Below are positions 28,082 to 36,389 of a DNA stretch of 64,000 nt, piece by piece (the stretch's first letter is position 1; each line of letters begins with the position of its first letter). The stretch is taken from the NCBI GenBank assembly GCA_014360495.1, contig JACIXR010000003.1, positions 1 to 64,000 of the forward strand. Direction: 5' to 3'. This DNA comes from a bacterium (lineage in GTDB: Bacteria; Armatimonadota; JACIXR01). The notes beneath the pieces were generated by a model that searched no databases, had not been told where the DNA came from, and saw nothing but the letters and a program-made list of their open reading frames with translations. A program made the translations under genes and the position numbers.

Positions 28082-29948
28082 CCAGTTTATGTTTTTCCTT
28101 CTTTTCTCCGCCACTTTTTCGCTGGGAGCGGTTTATTTCGTTGACTGCCAAAATCCCAATGCTTCCGATGACAATCCCGGCACCCCTCAGCTTCCTTTTA
28201 AAACAATTGATAAAGCCGCCCAGATAGTGGAGCCAGGGGATATAGTCGTAGTTAAACCGGGAATTTACAGGGAACATATAAAGCTGAGAAAAAGCGGAAA
28301 GCCTGGCGCTCCCATAACTTTCCTCGCCGACCCTCCCCATTCTGTTATCATAACCGGAGCGGATATATTTAAGGACTGGCAAAAAGTCGAGGGTGAGGAA
28401 CCAATTTATTCCATCAAATGGACACATCGTTTCATCATTAATGTCCGTCCAGATGGCTCCCTTGTTGAACATCACCCAGACGATGAGGAGCACAAGCTCT
28501 GGGGAAGGGCGGAATTGGTCGTAGTAGATGGAAAGCTTTGCCTCCCCGCTCTCACCCTTGATGATTTGCGGGAAGCCTGGCACCTCCATAGCTCCTCTCT
28601 TAAAGAAAATAAACCCTCCCCGGTGCTTCAACCACCGCTTCCCAATTTAGGAGGACCTTTTGGTGGGATGTTCTGTGCCGATACTAAGAATCAAATCCTT
28701 TATCTTTGGCTTTCCGATGGTTCCGACCCCAATCTCCATCAAGTGGAATGCGCTACGAGAGGAGAGCTATTCGGGCTCAGTCCCTGGGAGAATCCCCAAG
28801 GTGTTCAATTCGTTCAAGTGCGTGGTTTTGTATTCCGCCACTCAGCCACATTTCCTCAAAGAGCTGCAGTGTGGCTATTAGGGAGTGATAATCTCCTTGA
28901 AGATTGCATTATTGAGGAGATGGCGGGAGGCGGCGTTGCAGTGAATGGGGTTATGAGGAAATGTATCATCAGGAGGTGCGGACATACGGGCGGAGGGGCA
29001 ATAGGGGAAAATTTCCTAAATGAGGATTGTATTTGGGAGGGGAACAGTTGGAAACCGATAAATAGGGGTTGGGATGCGGGAGGATTCAAATTAGCACAGG
29101 CAAAAAATGGATTCTTCACAAGATGCGTTTTCAGAAGGAACGGAGGTCCGGGCTTGTGGTTTGATATTGATGTTAGGGATGTGGTTGTTAAAAACTGCCG
29201 GTTTGAGGAGAACGAACATATGGGATTTTTCATAGAGATAAGCAGAAATATAACAGTGCTTGATAGTTTATTTTTAAGAAATGGAGTGGGAGTTGTGGGC
29301 AGGGTGGAATGGCCTGATTGGGGGATAGCTGGCTTGACGATTGCGGAAAGCGAGAATTGTATCGTGGTTCGCAATACATTTTACGAAAACAAAGATGGAA
29401 TAGCCCTTAGGGAGCAGGGACCTCGCCACTTGCAAACGGAAGACGGAGAGATTGCCTTTCATAATAAAGGACATATGATTTTAAGGAATGTCATTACGAG
29501 AAATAGAGGATATCAGCTTGCATTATGGTATGATAATCCCTTTTTTGGCTGGCATCCTGCGGAAAAGGAAAAATTCAAGGAGGAATCAGCCTATGAGAAG
29601 TGGGTAAAAGATAATCCCCAGCTCGTCTATGACCCATTAAAGGTTGAAATGCTTATAGATTACAACCTTTACTTCGCCCAGGGGAAAGAGAAGCTATTTC
29701 TCTATGGCGTTCCCTGGCGTCCCAAATCGGAGGAAATTGGAGATATTGAACTTTGGCAGAAAAAGACCGGTTTTGATGCTCATAGCATCTTCGCGGAGCC
29801 AAAGTTTGTTAACCCAGAAGCCAACGATTTCCGCTTTCAACAAGATAGCCCTGCGAATTTCCTCCAAGCAGGCTGCCGACATCCAGTTCCCAATAAAGGC
29901 AACAAGCAAGTGGGAAAGGCTTCCAAGGAAGATATTAATGGCAAATAG
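28065..29948 (+). CDS. Exported right-handed beta-helix protein (possible polysaccharide-active enzyme)
   Basis: 627 residues. A signal peptide (FMFFLLFSATFSLGA) is followed by the DUF1565-like opening YFVDCQNPNASDDNPGTPQLP...KTIDKAAQIVEPGD. Then come turns of a parallel beta-helix (NCRFEENEHMGFFIEIS, DSLFLRNGVGVVG, NTFYENKDGIALREQG). That architecture occurs in pectate-lyase-like enzymes and GH141-type glycosidases; no catalytic residues can be assigned. It runs tail-to-tail into the large glycosidase gene with a 14-base overlap, and both are exported, so a shared role in plant or cell-wall polysaccharide use is plausible (inference). Confidence 0.8.
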   Translation: MRKIINQFMFFLLFSATFSLGAVYFVDCQNPNASDDNPGTPQLPFKTIDKAAQIVEPGDIVVVKPGIYREHIKLRKSGKPGAPITFLADPPHSVIITGADIFKDWQKVEGEEPIYSIKWTHRFIINVRPDGSLVEHHPDDEEHKLWGRAELVVVDGKLCLPALTLDDLREAWHLHSSSLKENKPSPVLQPPLPNLGGPFGGMFCADTKNQILYLWLSDGSDPNLHQVECATRGELFGLSPWENPQGVQFVQVRGFVFRHSATFPQRAAVWLLGSDNLLEDCIIEEMAGGGVAVNGVMRKCIIRRCGHTGGGAIGENFLNEDCIWEGNSWKPINRGWDAGGFKLAQAKNGFFTRCVFRRNGGPGLWFDIDVRDVVVKNCRFEENEHMGFFIEISRNITVLDSLFLRNGVGVVGRVEWPDWGIAGLTIAESENCIVVRNTFYENKDGIALREQGPRHLQTEDGEIAFHNKGHMILRNVITRNRGYQLALWYDNPFFGWHPAEKEKFKEESAYEKWVKDNPQLVYDPLKVEMLIDYNLYFAQGKEKLFLYGVPWRPKSEEIGDIELWQKKTGFDAHSIFAEPKFVNPEANDFRFQQDSPANFLQAGCRHPVPNKGNKQVGKASKEDINGK

Positions 29949-32900
29949 ATAGCTTAACGGGACCTAAAAGACCGGATGGTTGAAGGGGGTCGTCCTTTTT
30001 CCATAGCCTCCAAGTTGTGAAGGTGAAGCGTCCAGTGGGGCTTTTCCTCCCCTGCAATAACCAATCAGGCCAGCGGACAAGAGTTCCATTGGGATAACGC
30101 TCTGAATCCTCGGGTAGAAATTCGTCCCCAATCATCCTATTAACCCAAAGATTCGTAACTTTCACCAAAAGCTCGTTTTCACCCGCTCTAATTGCCTCTG
30201 TAACATCTACCTCATATGGCACCTTCCAAAGAGTTCCAAGATATCTTCCGTTCAGCATTACCTCGGCTATCACTTCCACATCTCCTAAATTCAAGATGTA
30301 TCTTTTGTCTTTCCTGTAAAGATTCTGAGGAAGGGAAAACGCCTTTTTATAAATCGCTGTGCCAGAAAAGTATTTTATCCCTTCATCGCTATGCTGATGC
30401 CAGGATATCAATTTGGGGAATACCACTCTCTGCAGTGCTCCCCATCCCTTCGGGAAACGAACCTCCCATTCCCCTTCTATCTTAACCTCTTTTTCCAGTG
30501 CAAGCTTCCTTTTAACCTCAAGAGATAGCCATCTTGACCTTGAACTAGTTTTGGGGAAAACGACGAAAACCGACTCTAATGGTTTGAGATAAAGGGAAAC
30601 TATGGTACCCTCTTTTGTTTCTTTGAATTTTTCCGGTCGCATAATCTTTCCGCTTTCCGGCAACCAAATCTCGGGTAATCTTCCTTTGACGCGGAAAGAA
30701 CAATTTATCTGAGCCTCCTGGGGTTCTTGATTGGCTACGAAATAAACCTCCGCATCTGGCAAGCTTCTATGAATATAGCGGATGCTCCCTGGTGTCCCTC
30801 TCGGCTCATAGGAAAAATCGGGAGGAATCCCCATATTCCTTAAAAGTTGACAAATTTCCTCTATATCATAATAAATAGGGGGAGAACCGATATTCCCCCA
30901 AGGACCAACGCCGTAAGGACCCAACTCCTTAGCGTGAACCCACACATCGGAGATAGCAGATTCCCAACTTCCATCGGAAACGACATATTTTACTTCCCCG
31001 TCCTTATAGTTGATCAAAAGAGCACATATCAATCCAGCCGGATTGGGTATATCGCCGCCGTTGCGAGCAGAAACGAGGATTTCATTTTTCCCTTCTTTGA
31101 GAAAGCGTTTGACATCAAAATCGTAAATCTCCTCCCACCTGTTTCCCTCACCGACCAATTTCCCGTTTATATAACATTTGAATTCGTTATCGGCTGTAAT
31201 AGTTAATAGCGCTGATTCCATTGGTTTGTTTTCAACTTCAAAGCTCTTGCGGAATAAACGAGTTATATTTTGAGGGACAGCTTGCAAGGGATTGCCTTCC
31301 GGATACCAAATCCATTTCGCCATTTCTATTAATGGAGATAGCCCTTTACCCTCGCCAAGTGAGAAATTTCCGCCCCAAATTATCTTACCCCTTCCATATT
31401 TCCTCATCGTCAACTTTCTGGGAGCAATATCGCTACCCCAAATTTCCCTTATAAGCCGGGAAATCTCCTTATCGCATCTGGGATAATTCCCAAGGCTTGG
31501 CGAGCTAATTGGCGGCGCTCCTATTACAGTTGCCCCCTCCTTTATCAATTCCCCTATTTTCCTCAAAAGTTGCGGCGTCATCCTTGGATAGCGGGGAAGT
31601 ACGAGCACCTTGTAGTTCATCCCATCGGGAAGATAAATCTTACCATCCTTCACTTTCATTTTATAAATCACATCTGATGAGCAGAAATCGAAGTTGTAAC
31701 CGGGGCGCTCAAATGGTCTACCCGGCGAGGTCAACTTCGGAAGAATTGCTTGACCACCGAGCGATTGAGGAGCCCCCTCTGGAACGAGGAGGCATATATC
31801 AGCAACGAAGAGCCCTTGCTGAAGGAGGTATTGACAACGGGCGAGGTAATCGTGCCAAGCCCTTGACTGTTCCCACCAAGTTTGGGTTCTCTCGTAATGT
31901 AATCCCCAAGGACCCATTGACATTCCGGGTTTCACATCAAGCCAAGGTTGAAGAGCATAGCGATGAACAACGAACCTATTTATCCCCTCGCAAAAAGCCC
32001 AATCCGCTAAATCCTTGATGTTTCCCGGATAGCCCAGCCATCTCTCGCCTGCATCCGCCGTGAAAGCTTCAGCTCCTATCACTCTTTTTCCGTGAGTATG
32101 CCCGGCGGATGCCATCTCAGTGCAACTTGGACTCGCTCCGTATTTTCCCCAAGACCAAAATTCCCCCATCGGCTCATCCGCTTGTCCTCCATAGGCGAAC
32201 TCATCCGTTAAAGAAGTAGTATATCCCTCTATGGAGAGGCGAAGCCCGTATCTGTTCGCCAGTTCACGCATTCCACCAGCGTAGTTTTCAAGTAAGAGCT
32301 CGGAGATAGTCCTGCGGAAATCCCAGAGAAACCTCTCGGAGACTTCTCTGTTTTCAACAACCAAGCCGATTAGAGCAGGAAGATATGGTAAGAGGTCATA
32401 ACCGCGCCTCTTCAGAAATTCTTCCCTCATCCTCGGTGTCCAATTCTGTTCCCCTACTTCCCAGCTATCTATATGCGTGGCTACAAAGCTTTTTCCTGCG
32501 GGCGGTCTCACATCGTCAATTAGCTTTTTGATAAAGGAATTGAAGTGAAACTCAACAGCCTCTCTGCTGAGCTTGTCGCACTCTAATCCCCGTCCCGAGG
32601 TGGGAGAAGGTGCGTTTTGAGCTCCAGTAGGAGTATATCCAAAGCGAATAATCCTCCATTTCCCTTCCGGAACATCCCAACTCAGTTCTCCGTTAGAGGT
32701 CATCTTAGCGCTGAGGTCTATGACCTTGTTCAAAGGAATCGCTTGACCAGTATCTGGAAGGCGAGAAGGTAAGATGAAGGGTTGGGGATAAAATGTGAAA
32801 GACGCCTTCCCTTCCCAATTCGGGATGACGGCTTGGTTTGGATAATCTGGAATAGCCAAAACGGCGATATCTCGGTAGAAATCCAGATTTGTTGGAGGTT

Positions 32901-33366
32901 GAGGGAGTTGAATCTTAGTTGATTTTGGTCCCTCAACTTTTATTTCACTCCAAGTAAGCCTTTGCATTGCCAGCTCAGGAGGAATCCATGGACCACCACT
33001 ACCAGTCCAACCAGCATCGTTATTCATATTAACTTTTAAACCTAATCTATCAGCTTCTTTGACGACGAATTTAAACAGTTCCCGCCATTCTTCACTGGCG
33101 AAAGAAATCGGACCCGGAGGAGTTCCCTGGTCAACTTCCATTATCAAAACCCCTCCGATGCCTGCCCTCTTCATTGCCTCAAGGTCAGCGGTTATGCCCT
33201 CTTTTGTTATGTAGCCATTGAGCCAAAACCAATAAACCCATGGCTTCGCCCAATTAGGCGGATTGCGGAAGCCCTTCTCCAGCTGGGAAATTCCCAAGCA
33301 CTGTGGGAGGGAACTTAAAATCAAAACGAGGATAAGCAAAGTTATGTTGTTGTTTATTTTACGCAT
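29935..33366 (-). CDS. Large exported glycoside hydrolase, GH106-like (alpha-L-rhamnosidase family)
   Basis: About 1143 residues from the ATG at 33366 (AAAGG eight bases upstream; GTG/ATG alternatives lie 6-9 bases before). Signal peptide KINNNITLLILVLILSS. The N-terminal catalytic part has RNPPNWAKPWVYWFWLNG, GGVLIMEVDQG and MNNDAGWTGSGGPWI, typical of GH106/DUF-type rhamnosidases. HIDSWEVGEQNW near 300 supplies conserved acids. The central part is a barrel plus a beta-galactosidase-like fold. The C-terminal ~150 residues are a GH2-type sugar-binding jelly roll (MLNGRYLGTLWKVPYEVDVT). Substrate inferred from family resemblance only. Confidence 0.85.
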   Translation of the reverse strand: MRKINNNITLLILVLILSSLPQCLGISQLEKGFRNPPNWAKPWVYWFWLNGYITKEGITADLEAMKRAGIGGVLIMEVDQGTPPGPISFASEEWRELFKFVVKEADRLGLKVNMNNDAGWTGSGGPWIPPELAMQRLTWSEIKVEGPKSTKIQLPQPPTNLDFYRDIAVLAIPDYPNQAVIPNWEGKASFTFYPQPFILPSRLPDTGQAIPLNKVIDLSAKMTSNGELSWDVPEGKWRIIRFGYTPTGAQNAPSPTSGRGLECDKLSREAVEFHFNSFIKKLIDDVRPPAGKSFVATHIDSWEVGEQNWTPRMREEFLKRRGYDLLPYLPALIGLVVENREVSERFLWDFRRTISELLLENYAGGMRELANRYGLRLSIEGYTTSLTDEFAYGGQADEPMGEFWSWGKYGASPSCTEMASAGHTHGKRVIGAEAFTADAGERWLGYPGNIKDLADWAFCEGINRFVVHRYALQPWLDVKPGMSMGPWGLHYERTQTWWEQSRAWHDYLARCQYLLQQGLFVADICLLVPEGAPQSLGGQAILPKLTSPGRPFERPGYNFDFCSSDVIYKMKVKDGKIYLPDGMNYKVLVLPRYPRMTPQLLRKIGELIKEGATVIGAPPISSPSLGNYPRCDKEISRLIREIWGSDIAPRKLTMRKYGRGKIIWGGNFSLGEGKGLSPLIEMAKWIWYPEGNPLQAVPQNITRLFRKSFEVENKPMESALLTITADNEFKCYINGKLVGEGNRWEEIYDFDVKRFLKEGKNEILVSARNGGDIPNPAGLICALLINYKDGEVKYVVSDGSWESAISDVWVHAKELGPYGVGPWGNIGSPPIYYDIEEICQLLRNMGIPPDFSYEPRGTPGSIRYIHRSLPDAEVYFVANQEPQEAQINCSFRVKGRLPEIWLPESGKIMRPEKFKETKEGTIVSLYLKPLESVFVVFPKTSSRSRWLSLEVKRKLALEKEVKIEGEWEVRFPKGWGALQRVVFPKLISWHQHSDEGIKYFSGTAIYKKAFSLPQNLYRKDKRYILNLGDVEVIAEVMLNGRYLGTLWKVPYEVDVTEAIRAGENELLVKVTNLWVNRMIGDEFLPEDSERYPNGTLVRWPDWLLQGRKSPTGRFTFTTWRLWKKDDPLQPSGLLGPVKLSICH

Positions 33367-33480
33367 ATTCATCACCTTTTGGTTACTTGATCTATTTTTG
33401 GATATTATAAATCAGCGATATTTCCATCGCCATTTAAATTTAACATATTTGAAATTTCCCCTTCAGTCTAAAAATTTTTA

Positions 33481-33509
33481 TTGACAGGATTTTCATTTTG
33501 TTTTAAAAT
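33481..33509 (+). promoter_or_regulatory. Sigma-70-type promoter for the CBS-pair gene
   Basis: TTGACA (33481-33486), 17-base spacer, TAAAAT (33504-33509), followed by AAAGGAGGTG before the ATG. Confidence 0.85.
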
Positions 33510-33542
33510 TTAAATACCTTAAAAAAGAAAGGAGGTGGAATA

Positions 33543-33902
33543 ATGAAGACAGCGAAGGATATTATGACGAAGGAAGTCATCACAGTGAAGCCGTCAACGA
33601 CGAGGGATGAATTGGCGAAGATTCTGGCGCGGAACAAGATAAGCGGGGTTCCGGTATTAGACGAGGAAGGTTGCTGCGTAATAGGCGTTGTCACGGAGGC
33701 TGACCTTCTCCAAAAGCCTGGGCAAACTGTGGGAGAACTGATGACGAAGGAGGTCATCTCCGTTTGTGAGGACACGCCCGTAGAAGAGGTAGCTAAGATA
33801 CTCGCCGAGAAGGGAATAAAGCGCGTTCCCGTCCTCAAAGAAGGGAAGCTCGTGGGAATAGTGAGCAGAGCGGACATCGTTAAGGCATTCGCGGGAGATT
33901 AA
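33543..33902 (+). CDS. Small stand-alone CBS-domain pair protein
   Basis: 119 residues that are almost entirely a Bateman module: DIMTKEVITVKPSTTRDELAKIL, SGVPVLDEEGCCVIGVVTEADLL, ELMTKEVISVCEDTPVEEVAKIL and RVPVLKEGKLVGIVSRADIV. Each half carries the usual S/T-x-x-D nucleotide-contact motif. Stand-alone CBS pairs bind AMP/ATP/SAM-like ligands and regulate partners that cannot be identified here. It is a single-gene unit with a strong promoter, strong ribosome site and strong terminator, so probably well expressed. Confidence 0.92.
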   Translation: MKTAKDIMTKEVITVKPSTTRDELAKILARNKISGVPVLDEEGCCVIGVVTEADLLQKPGQTVGELMTKEVISVCEDTPVEEVAKILAEKGIKRVPVLKEGKLVGIVSRADIVKAFAGD

Positions 33903-33916
33903 GAAGAGAAGAAGAG

Positions 33917-33957
33917 GAGTGCGTCGCAGGGCGGTTGCCCTGCGACGCACTCTTTTA
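33917..33957 (+). terminator. Intrinsic terminator after CBS gene
   Basis: A 16-bp GC-rich perfect stem (GAGTGCGTCGCAGGGC with its complement) around GGTT, then TTTTAT. It overlaps the last codons of ruvX on the other strand and lies between two convergent genes. Confidence 0.9.
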
Positions 33958-34368
33958 TATCCTCTCCCTATCTAAAAAAACCTGAAGAAGCAAGACAGCC
34001 GCTATCTTGTCAGCTTCCCCTTTTCTTCTTCTCCCCTTCCCTAACCCCAACACCTTTTCCGCCTCCTTCGTCGTTAATCGCTCATCTACCTCCTCAACGA
34101 GAAATCCCCTTTCTCTTAACCTCTCAGCAATCCTAATTGCAAGCTCTGTAGAGGGAGTAATATTGCCTTTCAAGGAATATGGCATCCCAACCACAATCTC
34201 CTTTACCCCTTCCCTCACCGCCACCTCCCCTATCTTCTCCACAGCAACTTCCTCTCCTTCAACCTCTAAAAACCCCAAGGGAAATGCAAGGCGCCTGCCT
34301 TCGTCGCTTACCGCTAAGCCAATCCTCCTCTTTCCAACATCTATAGCTAACACCTTCCCTTTTTTCAT
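33955..34368 (-). CDS. ruvX: Putative Holliday junction resolvase / pre-16S rRNA nuclease (YqgF family)
   Basis: 137 residues, RNase H-like fold. LAIDVGKRRIGLAVSD (about 7-22) carries the first catalytic Asp, VVGMPYSLKG (about 59) the middle strand, and EVDERLTTKEAE (about 93) the acidic Glu and Thr. AAVLLLQVFLD closes the fold. E. coli YqgF trims pre-16S rRNA; resolvase activity is suggested for others. Start ATG at 34368 overlaps the upstream stop by four bases. ruvX behind alaS is a common bacterial arrangement. Confidence 0.93.
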   Translation of the reverse strand: MKKGKVLAIDVGKRRIGLAVSDEGRRLAFPLGFLEVEGEEVAVEKIGEVAVREGVKEIVVGMPYSLKGNITPSTELAIRIAERLRERGFLVEEVDERLTTKEAEKVLGLGKGRRRKGEADKIAAVLLLQVFLDRERI

Positions 34369-36389
34369 TTCATACTCCCCTCTAATACAAAAATAGCCAG
34401 AAGATAGAGAAAGGCTAAGAGAATAAGAATTGCCCCTGTATCGTTGATTATAAAGGCGAAGAAAAGAGCAAGAAAAGTGGGAGGGTATAAATCAGCTATT
34501 TCCCTTTCCAATCTTATGCCCCTCAACAGAGCAAGAAGAAAAAGTCCGCATAATACCAACACGCCCGCCTTCCAACCACTCTCAGAAACTATGCTGAAAT
34601 TGAGGAGCAGTTTGTTGTGTAAAAGAAGAAAACTTTGATAAGCGTCTTTTATCACAAGACGAGCAAATTGCCCGATATGGGAGCCTCCAATCAAAGCTAT
34701 TACACTCAAAGGTATTGTTAAAGCTAAAAGGACAGTGAAAGAAATGAAAAGCCCCCTTTTCCCTTCCCTATAATAGGAGACCAACAGGAAAAGTAAGAAA
34801 AGAGAAAGGGAAACACCAAGATTTGACCCCCAAAAAGGGAGAAGAACACAAAGGGCGGAAAACAAGATTCCAGCTTTAAGGAAAAATTCCCTTTGGGAAA
34901 GAAAGAAGATGGCAAAAGGGAGGGTGGCGATGAGAATCCCCCCATACTCATTCCCAATCCCATAGAATCGGCACCCTCCTAAGGAATATACATTGAGAGG
35001 CGAGTGAAGGGAAAGTTTCCCGCCGGTGAGGGCATCTAAAATTATCAACCCGGTTAAGAAGATAATTATGGAGCGGAATAAAGGAAACTTTGCTTTGAGG
35101 GAGATAAACCAGAGTAGAAAAAAGAGGGAAATAGTGAGGAGGATGGGAATGATAATATAGGATGAAAGATGAGAAGGCGAGAAGAGAGAGATGAGTAGAA
35201 GAGAAGAAGGGAATAGGAGAGAAAAGAGAAAAGGATATTTAGTGATGCGAAAGATAGTTAGGAAAAAGCCGATAAGGTAGAGAGACAGAAAGACCCCGAG
35301 AAGTATGGGCTGGGAAGCTCCCTCAAGGGTGGATGACAAAAAAAGGTTTGCGAGTTCCTGTAAATTTCCTTCTGCTGATTCAATCGGCTTTCCGTGCATA
35401 GAAGAGGGAATTACGAGATTAAAAAAGGAAAGGACAGTGGGAGCTATATCCTGGAGTGAAACGAGCCCTTTCCAGCGAGTTGAGGGAGAAACAAGTAGTT
35501 TTCCCCTTTGCCCCTCGTTCAAAATGGCAATAGTTGATAAACGGTCAGGTTCCCCCTTTTTAGTCCCTATCAAGGATAGGAAAACGAAAAGGTCCCCTTT
35601 TTCATAGATTCGCAAAGCTTCGTTTAAAAGCTCGTCTATTCTTCTCAAGCAATCCTTTCGCCAAATTTCATATGCTTGAGGGGAAAGGAATTCCTCATAT
35701 TGGACAAACCTGCCCATTTCCCCGCTATCTATCACTATAAAAGATGCGTTTTTTGCCCTATTTAATTCAAGCCTGAATTTCTCAATATCCATCGTTTTCC
35801 CTGCAACAGATAAAGGCTCCTTCTTCAGCAAATCGCTTCCCACATCGCCTATATCAACGATTCCATTTTCATCGCAAGCGACAAGAACTGCCAATCTTCT
35901 AGGCTTTAGCCCATCAGAATTTCCCACAATCGCCGTTTTATAACCCGCTCCTCTCAATATTGAGCCTAAGAGACCTACGGTTGCACCGCTTTGCCTTTCC
36001 TCGTTATACATCTTTATCGCCTGCATCGCTACTTGCACAACTCCATTATCTGGCGGCATTATTCCTGTTCTCGTATAAAAAAGATACTTCGCCTTTACAC
36101 CCTCTACCTCTTCATCAACATTAAAACCAAGTGGAACTTGGGAAGTTTTAATTAAAGGATAATTCCCTGCGGAGATTCCACTTATTATAACTTCCAATCT
36201 ACTCCTTCTCCTTCTCGTAAGCAAACCCCAACTCGCCTTCTCTTTAAGAAAGGAAAAAGCAGGATAATTTAGCTGGTATATCTCAGAGAAATCAATGTCC
36301 TCTGTGATGAAAATTATTGTCTTTTTCTGAGGAAATGAAAGTATGCAGAGAAGGCTAAGGAATAGCGCTCTCCACCAATTGGAGGGCAA
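34365..36389 (-). CDS. Membrane protein with alkaline-phosphatase-like N-terminal domain
   Basis: 674 residues. After a short hydrophobic leader (ALFLSLLCILSF), residues 25-340 resemble an alkaline phosphatase-superfamily domain (TIIFITEDIDF; YPAFSFLKEKASWGLL; FIVIDSGEMGRF; APTVLSFF), but the metal ligands are not clearly conserved. Residues 350-670 are about ten or more membrane helices. I do not recognise the family beyond this. It begins 35 bases inside alaS and ends in ruvX by ATGA overlap, so it is a fixed member of this operon; a role in envelope sugar or lipid chemistry is only a guess. Confidence 0.7.
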   Translation of the reverse strand: MPSNWWRALFLSLLCILSFPQKKTIIFITEDIDFSEIYQLNYPAFSFLKEKASWGLLTRRRRSRLEVIISGISAGNYPLIKTSQVPLGFNVDEEVEGVKAKYLFYTRTGIMPPDNGVVQVAMQAIKMYNEERQSGATVGLLGSILRGAGYKTAIVGNSDGLKPRRLAVLVACDENGIVDIGDVGSDLLKKEPLSVAGKTMDIEKFRLELNRAKNASFIVIDSGEMGRFVQYEEFLSPQAYEIWRKDCLRRIDELLNEALRIYEKGDLFVFLSLIGTKKGEPDRLSTIAILNEGQRGKLLVSPSTRWKGLVSLQDIAPTVLSFFNLVIPSSMHGKPIESAEGNLQELANLFLSSTLEGASQPILLGVFLSLYLIGFFLTIFRITKYPFLFSLLFPSSLLLISLFSPSHLSSYIIIPILLTISLFFLLWFISLKAKFPLFRSIIIFLTGLIILDALTGGKLSLHSPLNVYSLGGCRFYGIGNEYGGILIATLPFAIFFLSQREFFLKAGILFSALCVLLPFWGSNLGVSLSLFLLFLLVSYYREGKRGLFISFTVLLALTIPLSVIALIGGSHIGQFARLVIKDAYQSFLLLHNKLLLNFSIVSESGWKAGVLVLCGLFLLALLRGIRLEREIADLYPPTFLALFFAFIINDTGAILILLAFLYLLAIFVLEGSMK

